NCBI RefSeq assembly: GCF_900055185.1
Contig: NZ_FIZX01000001.1
Location: 310,001-374,000, forward strand
Source: Grimontia celer
Lineage (GTDB): Bacteria; Pseudomonadota; Gammaproteobacteria; Enterobacterales; Vibrionaceae
DNA length: 64,000 nt
Reading direction: 5' to 3'
The notes under the pieces were generated by a model. It worked only from the letters and a program-made list of their open reading frames with translations, was not told where the DNA came from and did no database searches. Positions 9,215 to 16,872 of the stretch are shown here, in pieces. The stretch's first letter is position 1. Each line of letters starts with the position of its first letter. A program made the position numbers and the translations under genes.

Positions 9215-10138
9215 ATGAAAAACGCAGCGTTAACCTCTGCAATGCTTATCGCACTGGCTTCAACTTCTTCTTTCGCGGCGACGGTATACGACAGCGAAGG
9301 CACGTATCTGAAAGTCGGTGGCCGTGCTGAAGCGCGCTTCAACGTTTCTGACAACAATGAGAGCGACACCAACAGCTCTTTTGAAGATAAATCCCGCGCG
9401 CGCTTTAACCTGAAAGGTAAAACAGAAATCACTGAAGGCCTCTACGGTTTTGGTAAATACGAAGCAGAGTTCAGCGACAGCGATAGCCTGAAAAACCGCT
9501 ACATCTTCGCTGGTTTTGGTACGTCGGCCGGTGAGTTTTCTTACGGTAAGCAAGACTCTGCGCAGGTTCAGCTGACTGACATTACCGATGTGATGGCTAC
9601 CTTTGGTGGTGACGCAGCAGATTTGGTTTCAGGCAACAAAGATAAGCGTGAGAATAACTTCCTGTATGCTGGCGAGTTCGATGCATTGTCTATTCAAGCC
9701 AACTACATTGCAGCAGATGAGAAAGACGCGGATAGCTATGGTATTTCTGCATTGTATGGCTTTGGCGTAGTGAGTCTGGGGGCGGGTTATGTGTCTCAGG
9801 ATGCGGGTACAGACAGTGATGACCAAATTAACTTGGCAGCTGAATACTCACAAAACGGCTTCACGTTGGGCGCACTCTACACAGTGGGTTCAAAAAGCAA
9901 CCAAGACTACACTGGCTATGAAGTAGCGGCACAATACAAAGCGACCAAGAAACTGAAGCTAGTAGCGGTATATAACTTCGGTGAGTACGACGACACCAAT
10001 ACCGAAGAAGCAAACAACTTTGCTGCTGAAGCGGTTTACAAATTCAACAGTAACTTCCGCGCTTACGCGGGCTACAAATTCGAAGGCCTTGATGGTCAAG
10101 ATGACGAGCTGCAAGCCGGTATGCGTTACGACTTCTAA
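9215..10138 (+). CDS. Outer-membrane porin, OmpC/OmpF type
   Basis: A 307-residue trimeric-type general porin. Residues 1-21 are a signal peptide ending SSFA, after which the mature protein begins ATVYDSEGTYLKVGGRAEARF, the classical first strand. Alternating amphipathic strands with acidic loops follow, and the last residue is Phe, as required for BAM-mediated assembly. It is preceded by a 286-base non-coding leader containing no other gene, and followed by a strong bidirectional terminator. It occupies the place of glnK-amtB in the E. coli gene order. Substrate selectivity is not predictable, but the loops are strongly acidic. Confidence 0.9.
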   Translation: MKNAALTSAMLIALASTSSFAATVYDSEGTYLKVGGRAEARFNVSDNNESDTNSSFEDKSRARFNLKGKTEITEGLYGFGKYEAEFSDSDSLKNRYIFAGFGTSAGEFSYGKQDSAQVQLTDITDVMATFGGDAADLVSGNKDKRENNFLYAGEFDALSIQANYIAADEKDADSYGISALYGFGVVSLGAGYVSQDAGTDSDDQINLAAEYSQNGFTLGALYTVGSKSNQDYTGYEVAAQYKATKKLKLVAVYNFGEYDDTNTEEANNFAAEAVYKFNSNFRAYAGYKFEGLDGQDDELQAGMRYDF

Positions 10139-10158
10139 GTTAATCGCGTGAAAACAGA

Positions 10159-10186
10159 AAAGGCCAGCATTACGCTGGCCTTTGTT
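10159..10186. terminator. Bidirectional terminator between porin and tesB
   Basis: A perfect 10-bp stem, AAAGGCCAGC (10159-10168) with GCTGGCCTTT (10174-10183), loop ATTAC, with A and T runs on both sides. Confidence 0.9.
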
Positions 10187-10204
10187 CATTCTGAGTTCTA
10201 CATA

Positions 10205-11071
10205 TTATGCCTTCGGGCTTTTCCGCATCAAACCTTCCTGAACTGCAGAAGCGACCAGTTCACCTTTCTGGTTATAAATCTCGCCACGCACCAAACCGCG
10301 TGAACCACTGGCTGATGGGCTATCAATCGCGAACAGTAGCCATTCATCCATACGAAATTCGCGGTGGAACCACATCGCATGGTCAATGGTGGCGACTTTC
10401 AACCCTGGCGTCATCAGGGTTACGCCATGAGGCTGCAATGCGGTGACCAAGAAGCCCCAGTCCGACGCGTAGGCCAGCAGATATTGGTGAACGCGCGGGT
10501 CGTCGACCATCTTGCCATTGGTTCGGATCCAAAGGTATTGCTTGGCTTCCTGTTTTTCAGGGGCAAGAGGGTTCACCACAACGGCCGGACGAACTTCAAT
10601 CGGGCGGTCACCACCAAAGGTTTCAATCACCTTTTTCGGCAAATGCTGAGCGATAGAGTCGACCAGTTCTTTTTCTGACATCAAGCCTTCTGGTCCCGGC
10701 ACTTGCGGCATGGCGAACTGGTGCTCATACCCTGGTTCATTCTTATGATAAGAAGCGGTCAGGTAGAAAATCGGTTTTCCGTACTGCACGGCTTTTACGC
10801 GACGGGTACTGAAGCTTTGACCATCACGCAAATTTTCTACGTCATAAACGATAGGTTTTTCTGGGTCGCCGGGGCGAAGGAAATAGCTGTGGAAGGAATG
10901 CACAAAACGGTCGCTCTCGACAGTGCCTTTGGCGGCAGAAAGTGCCTGACCAATCACCTGACCGCCATAAACCTGAGGCAAGCCAAGGTTTTCGCTCTGT
11001 CCACGATAAAGCCCTTCTTCAATCTGCTCGAGCTTAAGCAAAGCCAGCAGTTCTTCCAATTTCGTACTCAT
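10205..11071 (-). CDS. tesB: Acyl-CoA thioesterase II
   Basis: A 288-residue TesB, which hydrolyses medium- and long-chain acyl-CoA. The protein is a double hotdog: the first repeat holds [13 protein letters not shown] and [10 protein letters not shown], the second AYASDWGFL (catalytic Asp), [12 protein letters not shown] (Ser/Thr position) and SAVQEGLMR (catalytic Gln). AAAGAGGAATT precedes the ATG. It is divergent from ybaY, and this tesB-ybaY-atl-ffs neighbourhood is shared with E. coli. Confidence 0.96.
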   Translation of the reverse strand: MSTKLEELLALLKLEQIEEGLYRGQSENLGLPQVYGGQVIGQALSAAKGTVESDRFVHSFHSYFLRPGDPEKPIVYDVENLRDGQSFSTRRVKAVQYGKPIFYLTASYHKNEPGYEHQFAMPQVPGPEGLMSEKELVDSIAQHLPKKVIETFGGDRPIEVRPAVVVNPLAPEKQEAKQYLWIRTNGKMVDDPRVHQYLLAYASDWGFLVTALQPHGVTLMTPGLKVATIDHAMWFHREFRMDEWLLFAIDSPSASGSRGLVRGEIYNQKGELVASAVQEGLMRKSPKA

Positions 11072-11349
11072 AATTCCTCTTTAAGCCAGTCTGACGTCAT
11101 ATTGTTGTTTGTTTTGACAGAAAAATGACAGATCGCTCTCATCATGTCGTTTATTTCGAACTTATTCAGCATGTATGCTCTCTAACCTTGCGAGGTGACA
11201 TACATTACTCTGCCTTACGCGACAACCAGTGGATGTTGAAAGGTGTGATCTCAAATCCACAATTTCCCAATGGTTGAATATGCAACGGTGATAAACTTGT
11301 TGTTGGTTTTATCAGTATTTTAGACGCTTGCGTCACTTGGAGTTTTACC

Positions 11350-11769
11350 ATGAAGAAGGCCTTTTTTGGATTTTTTGCTGCGTTGATGGCGTTAGCGTTC
11401 ACCGCATGCACCGACATTATAAAGGACCAGGACATGGCAACAGTGACAGGTGAAGTTTACTACTTGCAGCGTATTGCCCTGCCGGATAACGCAAAACTGA
11501 CAGTGACTCTGGCTGATGTTTCATTGGCTGACGCGCCAATGGATGTCATTAGCAGCCAGTCGTACATGACGGAAGGCCGTCAGGTTCCACTGCCATTCTC
11601 GCTGACTTATTCGCCTTCAGAGATTAAACCGGGTCACACCTACAACGTGAGCGCGCGCATTGAAGTCGATGGCGAACTGGTTTTCATCAGTGACACTGCT
11701 ACTCATGTGATTAACGACCCAGCGAAAACTCAGACAGTAGAAGTGCAGGTGGTTAGCGCGGTGCGCTAA
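11350..11769 (+). CDS. ybaY: YbaY-family lipoprotein
   Basis: A 139-residue predicted lipoprotein. The signal peptide ends in the lipobox F-T-A-C with Cys20 as the lipidated residue; position +2 is Thr, so sorting to the outer membrane is expected. The mature part is an all-beta YbaY/YscW-like domain with SYMTEGRQVPLPFSLTY and the typical HTYNVSARIEVDGEL. The role of YbaY is not established. TTGGAG-tttacc precedes the ATG. The position beside tesB and atl is conserved in enterobacteria. Confidence 0.88.
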   Translation: MKKAFFGFFAALMALAFTACTDIIKDQDMATVTGEVYYLQRIALPDNAKLTVTLADVSLADAPMDVISSQSYMTEGRQVPLPFSLTYSPSEIKPGHTYNVSARIEVDGELVFISDTATHVINDPAKTQTVEVQVVSAVR

Positions 11770-11775
11770 ACGGCA

Positions 11776-12087
11776 CTAAGCGGGTTCTCCATCCCACCTG
11801 AAACGGCGCAATGACACTGCGCCGTTTTCTTTAACTTCGACTCCATCATCCAACAGTTTCTCACGCTGTCTGACAAAGCTCTCTCCCTTGAGCGAAATCA
11901 TCCCACTGGAATTGATCACCCTAAACCAAGGTAGTTTGGAATCCTTCGGTAGTGAGCCAAGAAGCTTGCCGACATGGCGTGCGTGACGGGGAAACCCTGC
12001 TAATTTTGCGACATCACCGTAAGTTGTTACTTTTCCTGGGGGTATTTGGATAAGTACTGCATAGATTTGGTCATCAAAATTGGGCAT
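11776..12087 (-). CDS. atl: Alkyltransferase-like DNA-damage recognition protein Atl (YbaZ)
   Basis: A 103-residue MGMT-like protein. The position of the alkyl-accepting Cys is Trp (PWFRVINSSG, Trp54), so it cannot transfer alkyl groups; family members bind O6-alkylguanine and direct it to nucleotide excision repair. The wing and arginine-finger region RHARHVGKLLG is intact. The frame extends to a GTG at 12132 with a GGTGAGG-like site, but family members begin at the ATG at 12087, and I use that; the longer form is not excluded. It converges with ybaY with only a 6-base gap. Confidence 0.9.
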   Translation of the reverse strand: MPNFDDQIYAVLIQIPPGKVTTYGDVAKLAGFPRHARHVGKLLGSLPKDSKLPWFRVINSSGMISLKGESFVRQREKLLDDGVEVKENGAVSLRRFRWDGEPA

Positions 12088-12198
12088 ATTGAAACTGACG
12101 GAGAAATTATAATTAGAAACATCATACCTCACCTGACAACAAAAAGATTATCGCAGGAATGAGGTATCACTGTCGGCATGAAGCGCAGGAGGTGCTAA

Positions 12199-12921
12199 AT
12201 GTGGTATGCGACGACGTTAATGATGACAGCAGCAGTCATGGTCATGGGTGCTGCACTCTCTTCTGCCTTTGCTGAAGGCGATATCCCCCTGCTTGCTTTC
12301 GTGATTCCCGCTCTCTTTTTTGCTGGTTCCGGCGGTGTCGCTGTATGGATTCTTGCACTTGGTTTGATTGGCTTCGGCGCCATGATGCCTTACCAACCTG
12401 TCGCCATTTCACTCAGCCTTTGGATGATCCTTCCCGCGCTGGTACTTATTACCGGAGAGCGTCGTAACTGGCAGGTCTCATTGCTGGTTATCTCAGTCGT
12501 TATTGCAATGGAATGTGGAGTGCTTGCCCTGCAAGGGGACGAGAAACTCGGCGGCGCCATCAGCTACACCTTAATGCAAATCTTCTGCGTCATCATGGTT
12601 TGGGTCGCGACCTACTTCTGGAAGCCGGTGAAGAAAATCAGCTGGTGGCCTGTGGCGCTGATTGTCGCGCTATTGGCAGGCGGACAAACCCAAGGTGCCA
12701 TGTTCGCCTTCTGCGGCAGTATGCTGGTGCTGGCGCTCCAGGAGCTGCAACGCGTCGGTGGTGAACAGCGCGGGGATAAACTCTGCGTGATTCTGCCAGC
12801 CATTGCTGTGGTCTTCCCGCAATTCTCAGTGCCAAACCCGGTGTTTGTCGCTTGGTTGTTGTCTCTGACCATTGCTTGGCTCGGCGATTACCTTCTCCAC
12901 ACAGAAAACGAAGAAGAGTAG
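12199..12921 (+). CDS. Polytopic inner-membrane protein of unknown function
   Basis: A 240-residue protein that is almost entirely hydrophobic, with about seven or eight probable membrane helices separated by short charged loops (GERRNW, QGDEKLGG, KPVKKIS, GGEQRGDK) and an acidic tail HTENEEE. AGGAGG lies 6 bases before the ATG. I do not recognise a family. It sits between atl (divergent) and ffs, so it probably belongs to the backbone and not to the island that follows ffs. Confidence 0.75.
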   Translation: MWYATTLMMTAAVMVMGAALSSAFAEGDIPLLAFVIPALFFAGSGGVAVWILALGLIGFGAMMPYQPVAISLSLWMILPALVLITGERRNWQVSLLVISVVIAMECGVLALQGDEKLGGAISYTLMQIFCVIMVWVATYFWKPVKKISWWPVALIVALLAGGQTQGAMFAFCGSMLVLALQELQRVGGEQRGDKLCVILPAIAVVFPQFSVPNPVFVAWLLSLTIAWLGDYLLHTENEEE

Positions 12922-13049
12922 GGCGGGTAAATTCTCACCACTTGGTTGCTTAAAGCCAGATAACCCCTTGCATTGGGCGTAGCCATCCCACATAATGCGC
13001 TCGAACCAACGGTTTCTTTCTCAAGAGATTTTTGGTGTATCAAATCTAT

Positions 13050-13163
13050 GGAGGCCCCCTTGGTCCTCCCGCAACACTAACTTGTGTACTGGGTCAGGTC
13101 CGGAAGGAAGCAGCCCGCGCTTGGGACGTGTGTGCCGGGATGTGGCTGAGGGGGCTTCCACCC
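13050..13163 (+). ncRNA. ffs: 4.5S RNA of the signal recognition particle (small bacterial SRP RNA)
   Basis: The universally conserved Ffh-binding domain is visible: GGTCAGGTCCGGAAGGAAGC with the GGAA tetraloop and the symmetrical GUGUGCCGGGAUGU arm. The 5' end GGAGGCCCCCTTGGTCCTCCC pairs with the 3' end AGGGGGCTTCCACCC, giving about 114 nt. The RNA assembles with Ffh to target nascent membrane proteins. Ends are set by the terminal helix and may be off by a few bases. It is the last conserved feature before the accessory island. Confidence 0.97.
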
Positions 13164-13263
13164 ATCTAGCGTGTTGAAAGTATCCCTCGCCTCTCCAAAA
13201 CTCTTGTTTCGCAATCCGACATTCCTTGGGATCGTGTCAAATTACACGTAAACACTACCCAAA

Positions 13264-14112
13264 ATGAAAACGCTCCACCTTACCCGTCAATTGCAACGTT
13301 GTACCCACAAACGCTTCGAGCTTTATGCCATTTCCCGCATCATCCATAAAGTGGATGATCTGGACGTGAAATTCATCACCCAACAGTACGTTTCAAGACC
13401 TGATGGTTTTGCGTTGACCGATCTCTATCTGCCCCAATTGCAGCTTCATGTTGAGATTGATGAAGGCTTTCACAAGCAGCAAATCGACGCCGACAAAATC
13501 CGCGAACTGGACATTGTTAGCGCCACTCAGCATGAGGTTTATCGCATTGATGCTTCCGTTTCGATAGAGGAAATCAACCAGCAGGTTGATGCGTTAGTCG
13601 CGACAATCAAAGCCGGAGTCGAACAACAAAAAGTGGAAGGGGTATTCGCGCCTTGGAACCCAGAATTCGAGCACTCTATTGAACGCTTTAAAACGCTGGG
13701 TTATGTCGATGTGAAAGATGATGTGGCATTCAGAACCAGCGTCGAAGTGTGCAACCTTTTCGGCCATAACTATGCCGGATTCCAGCGTTCATCAGCTTCT
13801 GTTCCGGGATACCCGAACCACAAACTCTGGTTCCCCAAGTTGTACCCAAATGGTGAGTGGTTCAATGAACTCAGTCAGGATGGAAAAGAAATTCTCGAAT
13901 ACAACATTGAGTCGACGGAAAAGCGTGCGACTGCGATAGAAAAAAGCCTCACTCAAGATACGACCATGATTGTATTTGCCCGTGTACGTAATGAAGTCGG
14001 ACAAACCATGTACCGATTCCGCGGCGTGTTTGTGCAGGACTTTGAGAAAACCTCTGTAGAGGCGGGGTCTTATTGGAAACGTGTGGCGGAGAGGATCTGT
14101 ATCGATTTCTAA
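13264..14112 (+). CDS. AbaSI/PvuRts1I-like modification-dependent restriction endonuclease
   Basis: A 282-residue protein. The N-terminal half has a PD-(D/E)XK-like core: Asp53 in LTDLYLPQL, then HVEIDEGFH with Glu64, Asp66, Glu67 and His70, followed by DADKIRELDI and YRID. The C-terminal half (about 125-282) has WFPKLYPNGEW and YRFRGVFVQD, resembling the SRA-like domain of PvuRts1I-family type IV enzymes that cut DNA containing 5-hydroxymethyl- or glucosyl-hydroxymethylcytosine. The length matches the family. No methyltransferase is adjacent, as expected for a modification-dependent enzyme. No ribosome binding site is evident. The family call is from memory of motifs; a different Vsr-like nuclease is possible. 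Confidence 0.68.
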   Translation: MKTLHLTRQLQRCTHKRFELYAISRIIHKVDDLDVKFITQQYVSRPDGFALTDLYLPQLQLHVEIDEGFHKQQIDADKIRELDIVSATQHEVYRIDASVSIEEINQQVDALVATIKAGVEQQKVEGVFAPWNPEFEHSIERFKTLGYVDVKDDVAFRTSVEVCNLFGHNYAGFQRSSASVPGYPNHKLWFPKLYPNGEWFNELSQDGKEILEYNIESTEKRATAIEKSLTQDTTMIVFARVRNEVGQTMYRFRGVFVQDFEKTSVEAGSYWKRVAERICIDF

Positions 14113-14205
14113 ATGTACTTTGAGCCGCAAACTTTTCTAGTTGCTTAAAGCCCAGATCAATTTTTTGACTGGACACCTGTGATAGCTTGAATCATCAAAT
14201 AAGAG

Positions 14206-14231
14206 CTGTGCATTGCTGGAACAATGCACAG
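14206..14231 (-). terminator. Hairpin closing the 30-residue peptide gene
   Basis: CTGTGCATTG and CAATGCACAG form a perfect 10-bp stem with a 6-nt loop, 13 bases after the stop of the small minus-strand gene, followed on that strand by CTCTTATTT, a weak U-tract. Confidence 0.55.
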
Positions 14232-14244
14232 TACTGGGTTACTC

Positions 14245-14337
14245 CTATTTTTTGTTTGATTTATATACTTTAAGTAAGCCTGTGAGTGCTGTGAATACTC
14301 CAGCTATTGCCCAAAGTAGTTCAGTGAGTTCTATCAT
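14245..14337 (-). CDS. Small hydrophobic peptide (30 residues), possible toxin-like or small membrane protein
   Basis: A 30-codon reading frame: MIELTELLWAIAG, then VFTALTGLLKVYKSNKK. It forms one predicted membrane helix (residues 6-23) followed by a lysine-rich tail. TTGGAG lies 5-6 bases before the ATG, and perfect hairpins lie on both sides, so it looks like a compact independent transcription unit. The design (very short, one helix, basic tail, structured leader) resembles membrane-acting type I toxins and small stress proteins; I do not recognise the exact family, and no antisense RNA promoter could be assigned. Confidence 0.55.
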   Translation of the reverse strand: MIELTELLWAIAGVFTALTGLLKVYKSNKK

Positions 14338-14352
14338 GTGGACTCCAACTTT

Positions 14353-14390
14353 AAAAAGCCTCACGTGCAAGCGTGGGGCTTTTTATTTTG
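14353..14390. terminator. Strong terminator-like hairpin in the leader of the small peptide gene
   Basis: AAAAAGCCTCACG pairs with CGTGGGGCTTTTT over 13 bp with one G-T pair and a 6-nt loop, followed by TATTTT on the plus strand. It reads as a terminator in the plus direction; on the minus strand it lies between the presumed promoter and the ribosome binding site of the 30-residue peptide. Confidence 0.7.
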
Positions 14391-14686
14391 ACTCTATAGC
14401 TGTACAGCTTTGTTTTATCTATTCCTTTAGATGCGGTTATTAGGCAATTTAGAGTGGCTCGATACTTTGATTCAGATCATGGCCTGAGGGGATGCGATTT
14501 TTATCTGTTTCATTCTTATGCTTGAACTTCAATTAATGAAAAAAGGGATATTGATAAGTCTAACTCGTTACGCTCTATCCCCAACAGTGCACCGACTCGG
14601 AGTAACGACTAAAAACTGTGTAACCCATTGAAATTAAGTGTTTAGCTTGGCTTAGTGTGAGCACTGCATGTCCGAAAGGGAACACA
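14391..14686. other. Non-coding region between the small peptide gene and the LRR gene
   Basis: No protein-like frame is convincing. On the minus strand TATAGA near 14395-14400 could serve as a -10 for the peptide gene. On the plus strand the region supplies the promoter of the LRR gene. Otherwise I see nothing in it. Confidence 0.4.
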
Positions 14687-15901
14687 ATGTCATCAATTAC
14701 ACAGTCATCGCCCAGAGCCTCACGATGGGTTTTCTGGGGGACTTTGCTGCTTGTCGCTGGGTTATTGGTCGAAAGGTATGTCACGTTGTACGGTTTCACT
14801 CAAGTACCTGCGCGCGTTGTAGCGTGTGAGGGGAAATGGGTTGAAACGTCCCAGAGAACGTCGGGTGGCTATCGAAAAGATGTGGTGTATTATCCGGTTG
14901 CCGAAACCGAGAGTGGCATGAAAGCCCAAGGCAAAGTGCTGATGCCGACGCGTAATCTCTGTTCGCAAACCGTTGGCAATCGAATTGAAGTCTTGATTGA
15001 CCCCAATAACCCTCAAAAAAAACGCATTTACAGCTTCATTCAGTTTTGGGCTATCTCTCTGTTCTTCGCGCTGTTTTTTCTTTGGTCTCTGATTGCGATC
15101 TTATCTCGCCGTGTCGCACCCGCAGCGGGCATCCTGATGTTGGGCTTTTTTGCCTGGCAAATTGCACAAGAAATGAATTATGTGGGTGGAGAGCCGATTG
15201 AACCAAATGCAGAAGAGCAGGGGGCAGCTCAACACCAACCTGGTATAGATGCGCAATCTTCACGAGCTCTTAATCGCTGCGTGTGGCAAGCAAAGCGAGA
15301 GCAAAACGTAGAATCGCGTAGCCAAATCACCAAACTGGTGTGCCAAGGTCAGAAGATCAAAGAACTCAGTGCCATTGAAGATTTGGTCTCACTGAAAGAG
15401 TTGTATCTGCAAAACAATCAGCTGGTTGACTTGCAAGGGCTGGCACCCTTTACCCAGTTAAAGGTGCTGAGTGTCGGTGGAAATAAAACGCTTCAGACGA
15501 CATCAGGTATTGAACTCGCACCAAGCATTGAAGAGTTTTATGCAAACCGGACGGGATTGAAAGACCTAAAGGGCTTAGACAGTCTGCCCAATCTGCGCAT
15601 TTTACAGGCCATCTTTAACGATATCCGTGACATTGCGGTACTTGGACGATCGCATCAGCTGCAAGAGCTTTATCTTTCGTACAATGACATTGCTGATCTG
15701 GCGCCTTTGGCGAATAAGCCTCATCTTGCAAAGCTACAAATAAGCGCAAACCAGTTTAAAGATATTTCGCCACTGTTTGGGAATCTCAATATGGTTCAAG
15801 TGCTGGCTAACAGTGAAAAAAATGTGCCTTGCGAGCAATTTCAGATACTTAAATCAAAGTTAAGTCCAAACGCAAAAGTGCATCTACCAGAGGGGTGTTA
15901 G
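14687..15901 (+). CDS. Membrane-anchored leucine-rich-repeat protein with DUF3592-like N-terminal region
   Basis: A 404-residue protein. Helix 1 spans about residues 14-36, followed by a beta-rich segment (GKWVETSQRTSGGYRKDVVYYP ... IEVLIDPNNP in pieces) of DUF3592 type, then two more helices around 117-165. A linker with NRCVWQAKRE leads into about six leucine-rich repeats of the bacterial LxxLxxLxLxxNxLxDL type, for example LYLQNNQLVDLQGL and LYLSYNDIADLAPL. The frame extends to a GTG at 14657, but AAGGGA 7 bases before the ATG at 14687 supports this start. LRRs bind proteins; the partner is unknown. It may be a surface or immunity-type recognition protein. It is monocistronic. Confidence 0.75.
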   Translation: MSSITQSSPRASRWVFWGTLLLVAGLLVERYVTLYGFTQVPARVVACEGKWVETSQRTSGGYRKDVVYYPVAETESGMKAQGKVLMPTRNLCSQTVGNRIEVLIDPNNPQKKRIYSFIQFWAISLFFALFFLWSLIAILSRRVAPAAGILMLGFFAWQIAQEMNYVGGEPIEPNAEEQGAAQHQPGIDAQSSRALNRCVWQAKREQNVESRSQITKLVCQGQKIKELSAIEDLVSLKELYLQNNQLVDLQGLAPFTQLKVLSVGGNKTLQTTSGIELAPSIEEFYANRTGLKDLKGLDSLPNLRILQAIFNDIRDIAVLGRSHQLQELYLSYNDIADLAPLANKPHLAKLQISANQFKDISPLFGNLNMVQVLANSEKNVPCEQFQILKSKLSPNAKVHLPEGC

Positions 15902-16046
15902 GTGACACATCTTGAACCGCCAATTTTTTAAAAGTGCCTGTCCTTGGTTTTCAGTACTATTAGAGGCGGTGTTGTCGTATTTCCGCCTTAATATCTCCAA
16001 GCCAAAAACAGGCATTTAGCGCATAACTGTTTAATATACTTCGTAA

Positions 16047-16472
16047 TTACTTGTCTTTTGTGATGTTTTTCAAACAATCCACAACGATCTTATTGTCGCT
16101 ATCTGAGGCAACAGTATCGAGTGCATTGTTTAAATACTCAGTGAAGTGTTTTCCTACCTTTTCTTGAATGTCTCGGCCTCTACCTGTAAGAACGGTATAC
16201 ACACCACGTTTGTCTTTCGGACAGATATCTCGGATGGTAAAGCCGCCCTTTTCCAGCCTTTCCACAAGACGAGTGACCGAGCTTTGGTTTAATCCGAGGA
16301 GTTTGGCCAACTCCTGCATTCTTAATTCCGAGTTTTCAGATTCAGAGAGCAACGTCAATGCTCGGTAATCAGTCAAGCCGAGACCGTGCTCTCTTTGCAG
16401 CTCTTTCGCTATTTGGTTTTCAACGCTGTCGACAACTATTTTAACCCTTAGCCACAACATGCTTTGATACAT
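16047..16472 (-). CDS. MarR-family repressor, probable regulator of the adjacent biosynthetic operon
   Basis: A 141-residue winged-helix regulator. The recognition region MQELAKLLGLNQSSVTRLVERLEKGG is followed by the wing with D-K-R-G-V-Y (the conserved DxR motif of MarR wings) and TGRG. It is divergent from the biosynthetic operon across a 400-base control region with strong dyads. A TTGACA element overlaps a perfect palindrome upstream of it, suggesting autoregulation. MarR proteins usually respond to small phenolic or metabolite ligands; here the product or precursor of the operon is a natural guess. Confidence 0.88.
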   Translation of the reverse strand: MYQSMLWLRVKIVVDSVENQIAKELQREHGLGLTDYRALTLLSESENSELRMQELAKLLGLNQSSVTRLVERLEKGGFTIRDICPKDKRGVYTVLTGRGRDIQEKVGKHFTEYLNNALDTVASDSDNKIVVDCLKNITKDK

Positions 16473-16545
16473 TATATTGATATTCCTAAATAATATGAGG
16501 GAGTGTTTCGGGAGAAACCCACTTCTCCTTCAGTCATTAGCTTGT

Positions 16546-16563
16546 ACATACATGCATGTATGT
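16546..16563. promoter_or_regulatory. Perfect 18-bp palindrome upstream of marR-like gene
   Basis: ACATACATGCATGTATGT is a perfect dyad. On the minus strand it overlaps a TTGACA -35 (complement of 16561-16566). It lies 74-91 bases upstream of the MarR start, a suitable place for an autoregulatory operator. Confidence 0.55.
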
Positions 16564-16787
16564 CAATCGGATTATACCAATAACGTAAATTTTGTGAACT
16601 GCACTGCACTATAAAACGAATTCCCATCCCAATCGCTACTCAATATTTCTGCGCTTTTACGTATGGTAAGAGATTTTTACCCGAGAGCCCAAGATTCCAT
16701 ACATTTGTTTTTTATGGCTTTTTAGCGTAACTCTCCACCCTCAATTTACATTTTAACCGACAGCTAATAACAATTTCGTCAATGTAT

Positions 16788-16848
16788 TTGCATGTGCAAG
16801 CATGTTGACGTGATGTCACTTACTTAATAACATTGCTTGCACATGCAA
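16788..16848 (+). promoter_or_regulatory. Operon promoter flanked by two operator dyads
   Basis: A perfect 15-bp inverted repeat (16788-16802 and 16834-16848), each arm containing TTGCA-NN-TGCAA, brackets a promoter: -35 TTGACG (16805-16810), 17-bp spacer, -10 TAACAT (16828-16833). One arm is just upstream of the -35, the other just downstream of the -10 over the expected start site. This is a typical MarR repression layout. Confidence 0.7.
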
Positions 16849-16872
16849 CAAAATTCAAAAGTGACTAGAGAA

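Noticed and set aside
12995-13177. 60-codon frame over the SRP RNA
   Set aside because: The sequence is explained by ffs; conserved RNA structure accounts for the bases.
14575-14799. 74-codon minus-strand frame overlapping the LRR gene start
   Set aside because: No ribosome binding site, overlaps a well-supported start with AAGGGA, and has no domain resemblance.
16788-16848. 15-bp inverted repeat as ends of a miniature transposon
   Set aside because: The spacer is only 31 bp, holds a good promoter, and there is no target duplication, so an operator pair is the better reading.
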